Origin: Tardiphaga sp. P9-11
GTDB taxonomy: Bacteria > Pseudomonadota > Alphaproteobacteria > Rhizobiales > Xanthobacteraceae
Direction of reading: 5' to 3'
Length of the DNA stretch: 64,000 nt
NCBI RefSeq assembly: GCF_008329525.1
Contig: NZ_NPKQ01000002.1
Coordinates: 186,001-250,000 of the forward strand
Shown here piece after piece: positions 1-9,188 of the stretch. Position 1 is the first letter of the stretch. Each line of letters starts with the position of its first letter. The translations under genes and the position numbers were made by a program. The notes beneath the pieces were generated by a model. That model saw only the letters and a list, made by a program, of their open reading frames with translations, was not told the DNA's origin and made no database searches.

Positions 1-49
1 GCGAGAACGACGACGAGATCTTCGAGCCCACCACCAGCGCACAGGCCAT
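1..49 (-). CDS. Start of an unidentified gene after nuoD (partial)
   Basis: An ATG at 49 on the minus strand follows a GGGAG Shine-Dalgarno-like stretch six bases upstream and opens a frame that leaves the window after 16 codons (begins MACALVVGSK). The same frame is open further upstream into the nuoD end, so the true start is uncertain. It lies 71 bases after nuoD in the same direction, so it is probably in the nuo operon, where nuoE or a small unknown gene would be expected. Too little is visible to identify it. Confidence 0.3.
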   Translation of the reverse strand, partial: MACALVVGSKISSSFS

Positions 50-120
50 CGCGCGCTCCCAGAGATTTACCCCCTGGAGAACGCCCGACGCGCGGTCAAA
101 CTGGATGGGAGGCGTCAGCG

Positions 121-1314
121 TCACCTATCGACCTCTCCGAACACGATATCGAGCGAACCGAGAATGGCGGAGACGTCGGCGAGCAGATGGCCGCGGCACA
201 TGAAGTCCATGGCCTGCAGATGCGCAAAGCCCGGCGCGCGGATCTTGCACTTGTAGGGCTTGTTGCTGCCGTCGGAGACGAGATAGACGCCAAACTCGCC
301 CTTCGGTGCTTCAACGGCGGCGTAGACTTCGCCTTCCGGCACGCGAAAACCTTCGGTGTAGAGCTTGAAGTGATGGATCAGCGCTTCCATCGAGCGCTTC
401 ATCTCGCCGCGACGCGGCGGGAAAATCTTGTTGTCCTCGACGGCGACAGCGCCCTGCCCGTCCGCCGCGCGCATCTTGGCGATGCACTGCTTCATGATCT
501 TCGTCGACTGCCGCATCTCCTCGACGCGAATGCAGTAGCGGTCATAGCAGTCGCCGTTCTTGCCGATGGGAACGTCGAATTCCATTTCGGCGTAGCATTC
601 ATAGGGCTGCGACTTGCGCAGGTCCCATGCGGCGCCGGAACCGCGCACCATCACGCCGGAGAAGCCCCACTTCCAGGCGTCTTCGAGCGAGACCACGCCG
701 ATATCGACATTGCGCTGCTTGAAGATGCGATTGCCCGTCAGCAGCGTCTCGAGATCGTCGAGCACCTGCGGGAACGCATCGCACCAGGCGTCGATATCGT
801 TGATCAGCTTTGGCGGCAGATCCTGATGCACACCACCGACGCGGAAGAACGCGGCATGCATACGCGAGCCCGAGGCGCGCTCATAGAACACCATCAGCTT
901 CTCGCGCTCTTCGAACCCCCACAGCGGCGGGGTCAGCGCGCCGACGTCCATCGCCTGCGTGGTGATGTTGAGAAGATGCGACAGGATCCGACCAATCTCG
1001 GAATACAGCACGCGGATCAACTGGCCGCGGCGCGGCACGGTAATGCCGAGCAGCTTTTCAGCAGCGAGACAGAACGCGTGTTCCTGATTCATCGGCGCGA
1101 CGTAATCGAGCCGGTCGAAATACGGGATCGCCTGCAGATAGGTCTTCTGTTCGATCAGCTTCTCGGTGCCGCGGTGAAGCAGGCCGATATGCGGGTCGAC
1201 GCGCTCGACGACTTCACCGTCGAGCTCCAGCACAAGGCGGAGCACGCCGTGCGCGGCCGGATGCTGCGGTCCGAAGTTGATCGTGAAATTGCGAACGTTG
1301 GGTTGTTCGGTCAT
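121..1314 (-). CDS. nuoD: NADH-quinone oxidoreductase subunit D
   Basis: This is the 49-kDa-type subunit of respiratory complex I, part of the peripheral arm on the cytoplasmic side, where it forms the quinone pocket together with NuoB. The 397-residue length is normal for the family. The N-terminal GPQHPAAHG motif (His18 and His22) lines the quinone site, and the protein ends in the conserved GEVDR. Its start overlaps the nuoC stop by four bases, so the two are probably translationally coupled. It is co-directional with nuoC, nuoB and nuoA. No missing residues were seen. Confidence 0.98.
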   Translation of the reverse strand: MTEQPNVRNFTINFGPQHPAAHGVLRLVLELDGEVVERVDPHIGLLHRGTEKLIEQKTYLQAIPYFDRLDYVAPMNQEHAFCLAAEKLLGITVPRRGQLIRVLYSEIGRILSHLLNITTQAMDVGALTPPLWGFEEREKLMVFYERASGSRMHAAFFRVGGVHQDLPPKLINDIDAWCDAFPQVLDDLETLLTGNRIFKQRNVDIGVVSLEDAWKWGFSGVMVRGSGAAWDLRKSQPYECYAEMEFDVPIGKNGDCYDRYCIRVEEMRQSTKIMKQCIAKMRAADGQGAVAVEDNKIFPPRRGEMKRSMEALIHHFKLYTEGFRVPEGEVYAAVEAPKGEFGVYLVSDGSNKPYKCKIRAPGFAHLQAMDFMCRGHLLADVSAILGSLDIVFGEVDR

Positions 1315-1925
1315 GGCTTGACCTCTGCCTTCTCGTCACCCGGCAGCACGGGATAATCCGCGCCTTCCCAGGGCGAGAGGAAATCGAATTTGCGGAATTC
1401 CTGGTTGAGCCGGACCGGCTCGTACACCACCCGCTTCTCCTGGTCGTCGTAGCGAACCTCGACGAAACCGGTGAGCGGGAAATCCTTGCGCAGTGGATGG
1501 CCGTCGAAACCGTAATCGGTCAGCAGACGGCGCATGTCGGGATGACCGACAAAGATCACGCCATAGAGGTCATAGGCTTCGCGCTCGAACCAGTCGGCGC
1601 CGGGAAACACCGAAATGATCGACGGCACCTGCGTCGTCTCGGATGCCAGACCTTTCAGACGGATGCGAGTGTTCAGCGTCGGCGACATCAGATGATAGAC
1701 GACGTCGAAGCGCTTCTCGCGGCCGGGATAGTCGACCGCCGTCGCATCAGTGAAATTGACGAAGCGGCAACGCGGGTCATCGCGCAGGAATTGCACGACT
1801 TCGACGATCTTCGATGTTTCCACCGCAATCGTCAGCTGGCCGAACGCCACCTCATGCGCGAGCGCGGCACCCGGAAGGGCACCGACAATCATCTGACCCA
1901 GTGTGTCGAGCCTCACATCGTCCAT
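1311..1925 (-). CDS. nuoC: NADH-quinone oxidoreductase subunit C
   Basis: This is the 30-kDa-type subunit of complex I, a peripheral-arm protein packed against NuoD. The 204-residue protein carries the family signature around residues 115-150: the [17 protein letters not shown] stretch, then [19 protein letters not shown]. It is a separate protein, not the NuoCD fusion found in enterobacteria. It overlaps nuoD by four bases and follows nuoB after 41 bases, inside the nuoABCD operon. Confidence 0.97.
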   Translation of the reverse strand: MDDVRLDTLGQMIVGALPGAALAHEVAFGQLTIAVETSKIVEVVQFLRDDPRCRFVNFTDATAVDYPGREKRFDVVYHLMSPTLNTRIRLKGLASETTQVPSIISVFPGADWFEREAYDLYGVIFVGHPDMRRLLTDYGFDGHPLRKDFPLTGFVEVRYDDQEKRVVYEPVRLNQEFRKFDFLSPWEGADYPVLPGDEKAEVKP

Positions 1926-1966
1926 GACAAAGCCTTAAGCGTTCGCGAGTCTTAGCGTTCTTAGTC

Positions 1967-2554
1967 TTATCGTTCGATCGTGCCGGTGCGGCGGATCTTC
2001 TTCTGCAGGAGCAACACGCCGTAGAGCAGCGCTTCTGCAGTGGGCGGGCAACCCGGCACATAGATGTCGATCGGCACGATACGGTCGCAGCCCCGAACTA
2101 CCGAATACGAGTAGTGATAGTAGCCGCCACCATTGGCGCAGGAGCCCATCGAGATGACGTAGCGCGGCTCGGGCATCTGGTCATAGACCTTGCGCAGCGC
2201 CGGAGCCATCTTGTTGGTCAGCGTGCCTGCGACGATCATCACGTCGGACTGACGCGGCGACGCGCGCGGCGCGAAGCCGAAGCGCTCGACGTCGTAACGC
2301 GGCATCGAGACCTGCATCATCTCGACCGCGCAACATGCGAGACCGAAGGTCATCCACATCAGCGAGCCGGTGCGCGCCCAGGTGATCAGGTCGTCGGTCG
2401 CGGCGACGAAGAAGCCCTTGTCGGACAGCTCGGCATTGACCTCGAGAAAATACGGATCGTTCGCGCCGACCGGCTTGCCGGTGGACGGATCGATGATGCC
2501 TTTCGGCGCCTGCGCGATCGCGGGAGCCGAGGCTATGACTGGGCTCAATCCCAT
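1967..2554 (-). CDS. nuoB: NADH-quinone oxidoreductase subunit B
   Basis: This complex I subunit binds the terminal iron-sulfur cluster N2, which passes electrons to quinone. With the start at MGLSPV the protein has 195 residues. The four N2 ligands are visible: the tandem Cys74-Cys75 (LACCAVEMM), Cys139 (GSCANGG) and Cys169 (PGCPPT). The frame is open further upstream, but the ATG at 2554 gives the usual family length and a short overlap with the end of nuoA (10 bases), as expected in this operon. Confidence 0.97.
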   Translation of the reverse strand: MGLSPVIASAPAIAQAPKGIIDPSTGKPVGANDPYFLEVNAELSDKGFFVAATDDLITWARTGSLMWMTFGLACCAVEMMQVSMPRYDVERFGFAPRASPRQSDVMIVAGTLTNKMAPALRKVYDQMPEPRYVISMGSCANGGGYYHYSYSVVRGCDRIVPIDIYVPGCPPTAEALLYGVLLLQKKIRRTGTIER

Positions 2555-2910
2555 TCGAGCGCGCCTTTCTTCCATTCGTAGGCGAAACCGATGGTGAGCA
2601 CGCCGAGAAACACGATCATCGACCAGAAGCCGGTTGCGCCAAGCTTGCCGAAGGCCACTGCCCACGGAAACAGAAAGGCGACTTCCAGATCGAAGATGAT
2701 GAAGAGAATCGCCACCAGATAGAACCGCACATCGAATTTCATGCGCGCGTCGTCAAAAGCGTTGAATCCGCATTCATAGGCGGACAGCTTTTCCGGATCC
2801 GGCTGCTGGTAGGCGACGAGAAATGGCGCGATCAGCAAGGCCAGACCGATGACGGAAGCGATGCCGATAAAGACCACAAGTGGGAGATAATTCTGCAAGA
2901 TGCCGTTCAT
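2545..2910 (-). CDS. nuoA: NADH-quinone oxidoreductase subunit A
   Basis: Small membrane subunit of complex I, 121 residues with three predicted transmembrane helices (about residues 9-30, 63-83 and 90-110). The family signature [22 protein letters not shown] lies in the loop after helix 1 and includes the conserved cysteine. It is the first gene of the visible nuoABCD operon, so the operon promoter should lie between about 2911 and 3140. A GGAG sequence precedes the ATG by roughly 12 bases. Confidence 0.96.
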   Translation of the reverse strand: MNGILQNYLPLVVFIGIASVIGLALLIAPFLVAYQQPDPEKLSAYECGFNAFDDARMKFDVRFYLVAILFIIFDLEVAFLFPWAVAFGKLGATGFWSMIVFLGVLTIGFAYEWKKGALEWD

Positions 2911-3141
2911 CGGCGAGCCTTACTCCTGCGGCCCTGACTTTGCCACAGATTCGAACATTGGAATGGTTCTGAGGCTTAGCGCAGCGCAACAAGCCATGCA
3001 AGACAAGGGATGTTGACAGTTTTATGCCCTGCCATGCGCGGCGCGACGATTGAAACGCAACCTTGCCGATGCATCGCCGACTGCGACGAACCTTCCGCAG
3101 ATTCTCAAAAACCCGGCATGACTTCTCAACGGTCGGGACCG

Positions 3142-3351
3142 TCAAACATCGCCCGTCGGCGGGGCGGACCTGACGCTCCGTCCCGGCAGCATCAGGCCCT
3201 CCAACTCGGCGCGTTTCCGCACCAGCAGCAACTCCGCGGCGGCGTTGTCCATGCCCGCCTGTCGCAACAGATGGATCGCCGCGCCGAGCTCCGCGATCTG
3301 CGCCCGCAATGTGATGATCCTGAGCTGCGGCGGCTCGCTCACGCCGGACAT
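3142..3351 (-). CDS. Small helical protein, unknown (tandem copy 2)
   Basis: A 69-residue protein of unknown function, predicted to be largely alpha-helical. Its central part (RIITLRAQIAELGAAIHLL, then QAGMDNAAAELLLVRKRAELEGL) matches the layout of the upstream neighbour: an LxxxI-L helix, an AG(M/L)D turn, then an A-rich helix ending in L-GL. The two therefore look like a tandem duplication. It overlaps the neighbour by 13 bases in another frame, suggesting translational coupling. It is convergent with nothing and sits upstream of nuoA in the same direction, 231 bases away. No family recognised. Confidence 0.55.
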   Translation of the reverse strand: MSGVSEPPQLRIITLRAQIAELGAAIHLLRQAGMDNAAAELLLVRKRAELEGLMLPGRSVRSAPPTGDV

Positions 3352-3530
3352 GCCAGCGCCTCACGCTCCGCAATGAGCCCCAGCAGATCGGCTTGCATCC
3401 GCCGCAGGCGCATGGCGGCACGGGCACAGTCCAGCCCGGCATTGGTCAGCAGCCGGATATCCGACTGCACCCTCTTCATCAGGTAGCGCAGCCGGGCGAT
3501 TCTGAAATTCAGGTTGGCGAGCTTGGTCAT
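3339..3530 (-). CDS. Small helical protein, unknown (tandem copy 1)
   Basis: A 63-residue basic, helical protein of unknown function, starting at MTKLANLNF. It shares the helix-AGLD-helix pattern with the next gene (RLRYLMKRVQSDIRLLTNAG, then LDCARAAMRLRRMQADLLGLI). A longer open frame exists upstream, but this ATG sits just beyond the divergent promoter region shared with the DUF3072 gene, whose start is 73 bases away. The composition is compatible with a real gene, but with no family match the call is moderate. Confidence 0.55.
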   Translation of the reverse strand: MTKLANLNFRIARLRYLMKRVQSDIRLLTNAGLDCARAAMRLRRMQADLLGLIAEREALACPA

Positions 3531-3603
3531 TTGCGATATAGAACAAAAAGAGAACAAATTGACAAGCCATTGTTTCGACCCAGATCGGATTTTGGAGGTT
3601 CCC

Positions 3604-3864
3604 ATGACCCTTGCTTTGATGACCCCGGCTTTGAACACCCGCAGCGAGATCGTCGTCCCCGCGATTACCGCATCGGTATCGTCGTATGAGAGCCTGCCGG
3701 ATCGCCTCTCCGGCCCAATGTCCCGCGGCCAGGCGCTGACGCTGAAATCGCTGGCGATCGAGGCCTATCAGCCCAAACAATTCGAAAAGGACCTGACGCG
3801 CGCTGAAGCCGCGCGGCGAATCGAGGCGCTGAAGCAGGAAATCGCGTTGGCGGATTCGTTCTGA
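3604..3864 (+). CDS. DUF3072 family protein
   Basis: An 86-residue protein whose C-terminal half (SGPMSRGQALTLKSLAIEAY, then KDLTRAEAARRIEALKQEI) fits the DUF3072 pattern: a P-M-T/S-x-x-Q-A opening, a helix, an acidic spacer, then LT+AEA++RI. The function of the family is unknown. The start at 3604 is preceded by a good GGAGG five bases upstream; an ATG further upstream in the same frame lacks this. It is divergently transcribed from the two small helical genes. Confidence 0.8.
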   Translation: MTLALMTPALNTRSEIVVPAITASVSSYESLPDRLSGPMSRGQALTLKSLAIEAYQPKQFEKDLTRAEAARRIEALKQEIALADSF

Positions 3865-3956
3865 GCGGAGGCATGTCGAATACCGCGCGAGACGTCTGCA
3901 ACTCTATAGTTCTTTTGGGGAAACTTGCGGGGATGACCGCGGATGGACGTTAATCC

Positions 3957-3978
3957 CGCCATTCCTGATGGAATGGCG
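3957..3978 (-). terminator. Hairpin at the 3' end of tRNA-Asp
   Basis: A perfect 9-bp inverted repeat (CGCCATTCC / GGAATGGCG, 4-base loop) directly follows tRNA-Asp and uses its last bases. It lacks a T-run, so it could be a processing or termination structure. Confidence 0.35.
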
Positions 3979-4050
3979 CGAGAGACGGGACTCGAACCCG
4001 CGACCTCTGCCGTGACAGGGCAGCGCTCTAACCAACTGAGCTACTCCCGC
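3974..4050 (-). tRNA. tRNA-Asp (anticodon GTC)
   Basis: Read on the minus strand, the sequence folds as a tRNA: acceptor GCGGGAG with CTCTCGC, D-arm with AGTTGGTTAGA, anticodon stem CTGCC/GGCAG closing the loop CTGTCAC (anticodon GTC), TTCGAGT in the T-arm, and an encoded CCA. Length is 77 nt. Confidence 0.97.
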
Positions 4051-4305
4051 GTGGATCGTGTGCAATCCCGCAGTGGGGCTGGACATAAAGGGACGTCCTT
4101 TTGAAGTCAAGGACGTTGCAGAACCATTCCCGGGGACATCACAAAAGGGCGTCGCTGCAGGCTTTGCGAGAAGGCCGTTTTAAGGCCGGAAATGCAAATA
4201 AGCCCCTGTTTGCAGGCAAAACAGCGGGGCGGCATCGCTCCGAATCGTTTAAGCCCTGCTGCGTCACAGGTTTAAGACAGACCACCAACGAGAAGGGCCA
4301 GATTC

Positions 4306-4626
4306 ATGGCAAAAGCTGCAACCACCACCGCCGCGAAAGCGGCCACTCCTCCCACCGTCACGCTGAAGCATCTCGCCGCGGCCCTGGCTGAAGATCACGA
4401 GCTGTCGAAGAAGAAGGCCGAAGAAATCCTCGGTGACATGGTGGAGCGCATCACCAACCACCTCAAGAATGGCGAGCGTATCCGCATCGTCGGCCTTGGC
4501 ATCCTTCAGGTCCGCAAGCGTGCCGCTCGCATGGGTCGCAACCCGGCGACCGGCGAGCAGATCGAGATCGCGGCCAGCAAGAAGGTCGCGTTCCGGCCTG
4601 CCAAGGAACTCAAGGAAGCCGTCTGA
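4306..4626 (+). CDS. HU-family histone-like DNA-binding protein
   Basis: A nucleoid protein that bends DNA. The 106-residue protein has an Ala/Thr-rich N-terminal extension of about 15 residues before the HU core. The core shows the helix LAAALAEDHELSKKKAEEIL, the GERIRIVGLGILQV strand and the DNA-contacting arm with RMGRNPATGEQIEI around residues 74-87, followed by AFRPAKELK. It is monocistronic, with a strong hairpin immediately downstream. Upstream (4051-4305) is non-coding and contains an imperfect CCCCTGTTT/AAACAG-GGGG hairpin near 4204-4229. Confidence 0.93.
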   Translation: MAKAATTTAAKAATPPTVTLKHLAAALAEDHELSKKKAEEILGDMVERITNHLKNGERIRIVGLGILQVRKRAARMGRNPATGEQIEIAASKKVAFRPAKELKEAV

Positions 4627-4643
4627 TCGACCGCTTGAACTTC

Positions 4644-4680
4644 TCATTCCGGGCCGCGTCCTCGTGACGGCCCGGAATGA
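4644..4680. terminator. Strong hairpin after the HU gene
   Basis: A perfect 13-bp stem (TCATTCCGGGCCG / CGGCCCGGAATGA) with an 11-base loop begins 18 bases after the HU stop codon. There is no long T-run, but position and stability suggest a transcription terminator. Confidence 0.7.
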
Positions 4681-4722
4681 AACTTCTAAGCTGTCAGGAC
4701 TTCTGCAATCAGATGGTGCCCT

Positions 4723-5982
4723 TTGACAGCAACTACTCCCTTCGATTTCGCCCATGACGTGACAGCGCGCTTCCTGCGCTATGTGGTGATCGACACCCAG
4801 TCCGACCCCGCCTCGCCCACCTGCCCATCGACCGAAAAGCAGAAGGATCTCGGCCGCGTGCTTGCGCAGGAGCTGCGGGACCTGGGGCTCAGGGACGCGC
4901 ATCTCGACGAGCATGGCTATGTCTATGCGACGATCCCTGCGACATCGGACAAGAAAGTGCCGGTGATCTGCTTCTGCTCGCATATGGACACCTCGCCTGA
5001 CTGCAGCGGCAAGGACGTCAAACCGCAGATCGTTAGGAACTATCGGGGCGGCGATATCGTGCTGCCGGTGGACTCAACGCAGGTCATCCGCGTCGCCGAC
5101 AATCCAGCGCTGAAGGACCAGATCGGCCATGACATCATCACCACCGACGGCACCACTCTGCTGGGCGCCGACAACAAGGCCGGCCTTGCCGAGATCATGG
5201 ACGCGGCACGTTTCCTGGTTGCCAATCCACAGATCGGGCACGGCACCATCAAGATCCTGTTCACGCCCGATGAAGAGATCGGCCGCGGCGTCGACAAGGT
5301 CGACCTGACACAGCTGGGCGCCGACTTCGCCTACACCATGGATGGCGAGACCGCCGGCCATATCGAGGACGAGACGTTCTCGGCCGACGGTGCCGTCATC
5401 ACCATCGAAGGCGTCAGTGCGCATCCCGGCTTTGCCAAGGGCAAGATGGAGCACGCCATCAAGATCGCCGCCGCAATCGTCGAGCGATTGCCGAAAGACA
5501 CCTGTTCGCCGGAGACCACCGACGGCAAGCAAGGCTTCCTGCATCCGATCGGCATTTCGGGCGCGCTTGAAAAAGCGACGCTCAGTCTGATCGTGCGCGA
5601 TTTCACGGATGACGGCCTCGCGGAGAAGGAAGCGCTGCTGCAATCCATCGTCGATGACGTGATGACGGCCTATCCGCATTCGACGGCGACGCTCGAGATC
5701 AAGCAGCAATATCGCAACATGAAGCAGGTGATCGACCGCTACCCGCACATGGTCGAATACGCTGTGGAAGCGATTCAGCGCGCCGGGCTCAAACCCGTCC
5801 GCAGCAGCATCCGCGGCGGCACCGACGGCTCACGGCTGTCTTTCATGGGACTGCCCTGCCCCAACATCTTCGCCGGCGAACACGCCTTCCATGGCCGCAC
5901 CGAATGGGTCAGCGTCCAGGACATGGAAAAAGCCGTGCAAACCATCGTGCATCTGGCGATGATCTGGGAAGAAAAAGCATGA
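4723..5982 (+). CDS. pepT: Peptidase T (tripeptide aminopeptidase)
   Basis: A zinc aminopeptidase of the M20 family that removes N-terminal residues from tripeptides in the cytoplasm. The 419-residue length fits PepT. Metal ligands and catalytic residues are visible: SHMDT (His87, Asp89), GADNKAG (Asp150), PDEEIG (Glu184-Glu185) and MDGE (Asp207), plus the C-terminal GTDGSRLSFMGLP and EHAFHGR. The frame begins at a TTG; no ATG lies close to the expected N-terminus. It follows the HU terminator and precedes the flavin monooxygenase by 53 bases. Confidence 0.94.
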   Translation: MTATTPFDFAHDVTARFLRYVVIDTQSDPASPTCPSTEKQKDLGRVLAQELRDLGLRDAHLDEHGYVYATIPATSDKKVPVICFCSHMDTSPDCSGKDVKPQIVRNYRGGDIVLPVDSTQVIRVADNPALKDQIGHDIITTDGTTLLGADNKAGLAEIMDAARFLVANPQIGHGTIKILFTPDEEIGRGVDKVDLTQLGADFAYTMDGETAGHIEDETFSADGAVITIEGVSAHPGFAKGKMEHAIKIAAAIVERLPKDTCSPETTDGKQGFLHPIGISGALEKATLSLIVRDFTDDGLAEKEALLQSIVDDVMTAYPHSTATLEIKQQYRNMKQVIDRYPHMVEYAVEAIQRAGLKPVRSSIRGGTDGSRLSFMGLPCPNIFAGEHAFHGRTEWVSVQDMEKAVQTIVHLAMIWEEKA

Positions 5983-6035
5983 TGACGGCGCGTCTCTGTC
6001 CCGCCAGTTCGTCGTCACTGTTCGTGCGCTAAACC

Positions 6036-7289
6036 ATGCGCGCTCCGCTCGACGTTGCGATCATCGGTGCGGGCGTCGCGGGACTTGCAGCCGCGACGCT
6101 GCTGACGCGTGCCGGTCATCGCGTGGTCGTTTATGAGCGGTTCGAGACATCGCGACCGCTCGGTTCGGGCCTGATGCTACAGCCGACTGGTCTGGCGGCT
6201 CTGGACCGGCTCGGACTTCGCAGTTCGATCGAGGCGCTGGGCGCGCGCATCGGGCGCCTGCACGGCATCACCGAACGCGGTGGCACGATCTTCGACCTAC
6301 TCTATGCCGACCTTGCGCCGGAATTCTACGCCATCGGCATTCACCGTGCCGCGCTGCACAGTGAATTGTGGGCCGCCTTCGCGCGATCGGGCGCGGCGCT
6401 GGAAACCGGCAGCCCTATTGTTGACATCGAGGCGCACGCCGACGGGCGCTCGTCGCTGCGGGACGAAGATGGCCGCAACGGACCGGGCTTCGATCTTGTC
6501 ATCGACGCGTCAGGGGCCCGGTCGCGTTTCCGCCCGCTGGTGTCGCAAGCGGCCGCGCAGGATTTCAGCTATGGCGCTGTATGGGCTGCAGTCCCCGATA
6601 TCGGCATCGCCGACGGCCAATTGGCGCAGCGTTACGTCGCTGCACGGATCATGATCGGCTATCTGCCGGTCGGCCGTGCCTTGCCCGGAGGCCCGCCGCT
6701 GGCGGCGCTATTCTGGAGCCTAAAACCCGGAGATTATCCGCAATGGCGCGATGGTTTCGAACCATGGCGCGAACAGATCGTAAAATTGTGGCCTGCGCTT
6801 GCGCCGATTATCGCTGGCTTAACCAGTCCAGATGACCTCACGCTGGCGACTTACGTGCATTACACCGCACGAAAGCCATTCAAGGGCGCGCTGGCCCTGA
6901 TTGGCGATTCAGCGCACGCGACTTCGCCGCAACTCGGCCAGGGCGCCAACAACGGATTGCTCGACGCATTGGCGCTGACCGATGCGCTTGCGTCTTGCAC
7001 CGATGTTCCATCGGCACTCGCGCGTTACGCACAGGTTCGACGCGCACATGTCCGCTTCTATCAGCTGGCAAGCCGAATGATGACACCGTTCTTTCAGTCG
7101 GATTCCGGCATGCTGGCTTTGGTGCGTGACCTCACCTTTGATCGCGCCGCGAAGTTACCTTATCTACGCCAACACATGCTGCACACACTTGCGGGTCTCA
7201 AGACCGGCATTCTATCGCACCGCTTACCCAGTGATCTGGCTGGCGATTCCACTGTCGGCTTCGACCAGGCTGCCAATGCAGCCATGTGA
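6036..7289 (+). CDS. FAD-dependent monooxygenase
   Basis: A 417-residue group A flavoprotein hydroxylase of the UbiH / salicylate hydroxylase type. The N-terminal dinucleotide-binding motif IIGAGVAGLAAA has glycines at 11, 13 and 16. The second FAD motif, LIGDSAHATSPQLGQGANNG, lies near residue 290. The substrate cannot be predicted. Its end overlaps the next gene by 14 bases, so the two are very likely co-transcribed and may act in one pathway. The pair sits directly upstream of the luxR-luxI genes on the same strand. Confidence 0.85.
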   Translation: MRAPLDVAIIGAGVAGLAAATLLTRAGHRVVVYERFETSRPLGSGLMLQPTGLAALDRLGLRSSIEALGARIGRLHGITERGGTIFDLLYADLAPEFYAIGIHRAALHSELWAAFARSGAALETGSPIVDIEAHADGRSSLRDEDGRNGPGFDLVIDASGARSRFRPLVSQAAAQDFSYGAVWAAVPDIGIADGQLAQRYVAARIMIGYLPVGRALPGGPPLAALFWSLKPGDYPQWRDGFEPWREQIVKLWPALAPIIAGLTSPDDLTLATYVHYTARKPFKGALALIGDSAHATSPQLGQGANNGLLDALALTDALASCTDVPSALARYAQVRRAHVRFYQLASRMMTPFFQSDSGMLALVRDLTFDRAAKLPYLRQHMLHTLAGLKTGILSHRLPSDLAGDSTVGFDQAANAAM

Positions 7290-8958
7290 ACGCAGCGTGT
7301 TGCTGGTCGGAGCCACTGGCGCTTTCGGCGAGCGGCTTGCGGCGGGCCTCATCCGATCCGGCATCGCCGTGATCGCGGTCGCGCGCAACACGGCGCGGTT
7401 GGAAAAACTCGCTCGACAGCTCGGCACACAAATATCAATCGAGACCTGCGAGCGCAGCCGCATCGACACACCGTTCCTGAATATCCTCCGCAGCCGCCAT
7501 CCCGGCCTCTATGCCGTCGCAGATGCATCAGGTCCGTTCCAGGCCAGCGACGACCGACTGCCGCGCGCGGCCATCGGTGCCCACCTTCACTATGTCGACC
7601 TCGCCGATGCCCGCGATTTCGTAGGCCATATCAGCGATCTCGATCAGGCTGCCCGTTCGGCAGATATCGCCGTCCTGTCCGGCGCGAGTTCGACGCCGGC
7701 GCTGTCGCACGCGGTCCTCGACTGGCTTGTCGCCGATGCCCGTACGATCATGTCTATCGACGTGAGCATTGCGCCCGGTAACCGGGCGCCGCGCGGATTG
7801 AGCGTGGTCCAGGCCATCCTCTCCACGGTCGGCCAACCGGTCCGCGTGTTTCGTGGCGGCCGCTGGAGCGAGCATGCCGGCTGGAGCCTCGGCAAGACGG
7901 TGACATTGCCGGGCATCGGCAAACGTCCTGTCGCATTGTGCGAAACGCCAGATCTCGATCTGCTCGTTGCCCGCTACCACCCCACGGTTGACGCGATCTT
8001 TCGCGCCGGACTTGAACTCAGCCTATTGCACTATGGCGTTGCCGCGCTCGGACTGTTCGTCCGTCTCGGCCTCGTCAAGACGCTCACCCCATTGGCACGA
8101 CCGCTGCGCACCATCGCCGATCTTCTAAAGCCCTTCGGCTCCGACCGCGGCGGCATGCGGATCGATGCACGCCTCGTTAACGACAAAGGCGATCTTGTAC
8201 ATCGGGTCTGGACACTATCGGCAAACGCAGGCGCCGGCCCTTACATCCCGACACTGCCGGCGCTCGCGGCGCTGAAGATGCTCGCTGATAACAGTCTATC
8301 GTGGCGCGGCGCTGCGGCATGCGCCGGTATCATTCCGTACGACGTCATTGCTGCTCAGTTTACCCATCACGGCATCACGGCAAAGCAATGCGGGACGGCG
8401 ACGCCACCGCCTTTGATGAAACGACTGCTCGGCGCCGACTATGACACTTTGCCTGCCGTCATCCGCAATGGCCACGACGTGAGTGGCGTTCTCGTGCTCG
8501 AAGGCCGTGCCGACGCAACCAGTCCTGATGGGATCATCACCGCCATATTTTCACGTGTATTTCGGTTTCCACGCGGCGGCGCGAACATGCCACTGCGCGT
8601 AGAAATGCGCGGCGAGAACGACGGATCCGAAACCTGGACCCGGATCTATCCGGATGTGACCATGCGCTCGAATCTGCGTAACGCCGACCCATCCACACAA
8701 TGTCTGGACGAGGTATTCGGACCAGTCGCCATCAGGCTGAAATGGCGAGCGACGGATGTAAGCCTGACATTGAGTCCGATCGGCGCTCGGCTGTTCGGGA
8801 TACCCCTGCCGTCATTCCTGTGTCCGCGCTCAATCGCTCGCGAAACCGTGGATAACAATGGCCGTTTCCAATTCGACGTGGACATCGCAATGCCGTTAAT
8901 CGGCCCAATCGTCAGATACAGAGGATATCTGGTGCCGCTGGCGCCAGACCGGGGTTAG
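7276..8958 (+). CDS. Saccharopine dehydrogenase-like reductase with DUF4166 domain
   Basis: A 560-residue two-part protein. Residues 1-380 resemble the NAD(P)-binding saccharopine dehydrogenase-like family (VLLVGATGAFGERLAAGLI near the N-terminus, then an HYVDLAD segment). About residues 390-560 match DUF4166: a GADYDTLPAVIRNGHD opening, a FRFPRGG segment, E-W-R-I-Y, and a PLIGPIVRYRGYL ending. The start at 7276 is chosen because it begins just before the Rossmann strand and overlaps the monooxygenase by 14 bases. The function is unknown; a redox role with the upstream flavoprotein is an inference. Confidence 0.8.
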   Translation: MQPCERSVLLVGATGAFGERLAAGLIRSGIAVIAVARNTARLEKLARQLGTQISIETCERSRIDTPFLNILRSRHPGLYAVADASGPFQASDDRLPRAAIGAHLHYVDLADARDFVGHISDLDQAARSADIAVLSGASSTPALSHAVLDWLVADARTIMSIDVSIAPGNRAPRGLSVVQAILSTVGQPVRVFRGGRWSEHAGWSLGKTVTLPGIGKRPVALCETPDLDLLVARYHPTVDAIFRAGLELSLLHYGVAALGLFVRLGLVKTLTPLARPLRTIADLLKPFGSDRGGMRIDARLVNDKGDLVHRVWTLSANAGAGPYIPTLPALAALKMLADNSLSWRGAAACAGIIPYDVIAAQFTHHGITAKQCGTATPPPLMKRLLGADYDTLPAVIRNGHDVSGVLVLEGRADATSPDGIITAIFSRVFRFPRGGANMPLRVEMRGENDGSETWTRIYPDVTMRSNLRNADPSTQCLDEVFGPVAIRLKWRATDVSLTLSPIGARLFGIPLPSFLCPRSIARETVDNNGRFQFDVDIAMPLIGPIVRYRGYLVPLAPDRG

Positions 8959-9188
8959 TAGGGGCCATTCGACGGCGGTATTCAGAAACCGCCTCGCGGT
9001 GTAGAGCGCCAACGCTGTTTGAGAATGGCGAACTGTGTATAGTTGTGTCGTCAAACGAATGGCGGATTGCGCGCGGGGACGGCGACGATATCCTCCGCCG
9101 ATACATATTATAGATTATCACATTACAAATCGTCTCAAGAATTAATTCCTGTTCCGTAGCTCCATTTCAGCTGATAAGCAGGCACGTC

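Noticed and set aside
187-1356. Long plus-strand open frame opposite nuoD
   Set aside because: It mirrors a certain gene in GC-rich sequence, is His/Arg/Ala-rich without family features and has no ribosome-binding site.
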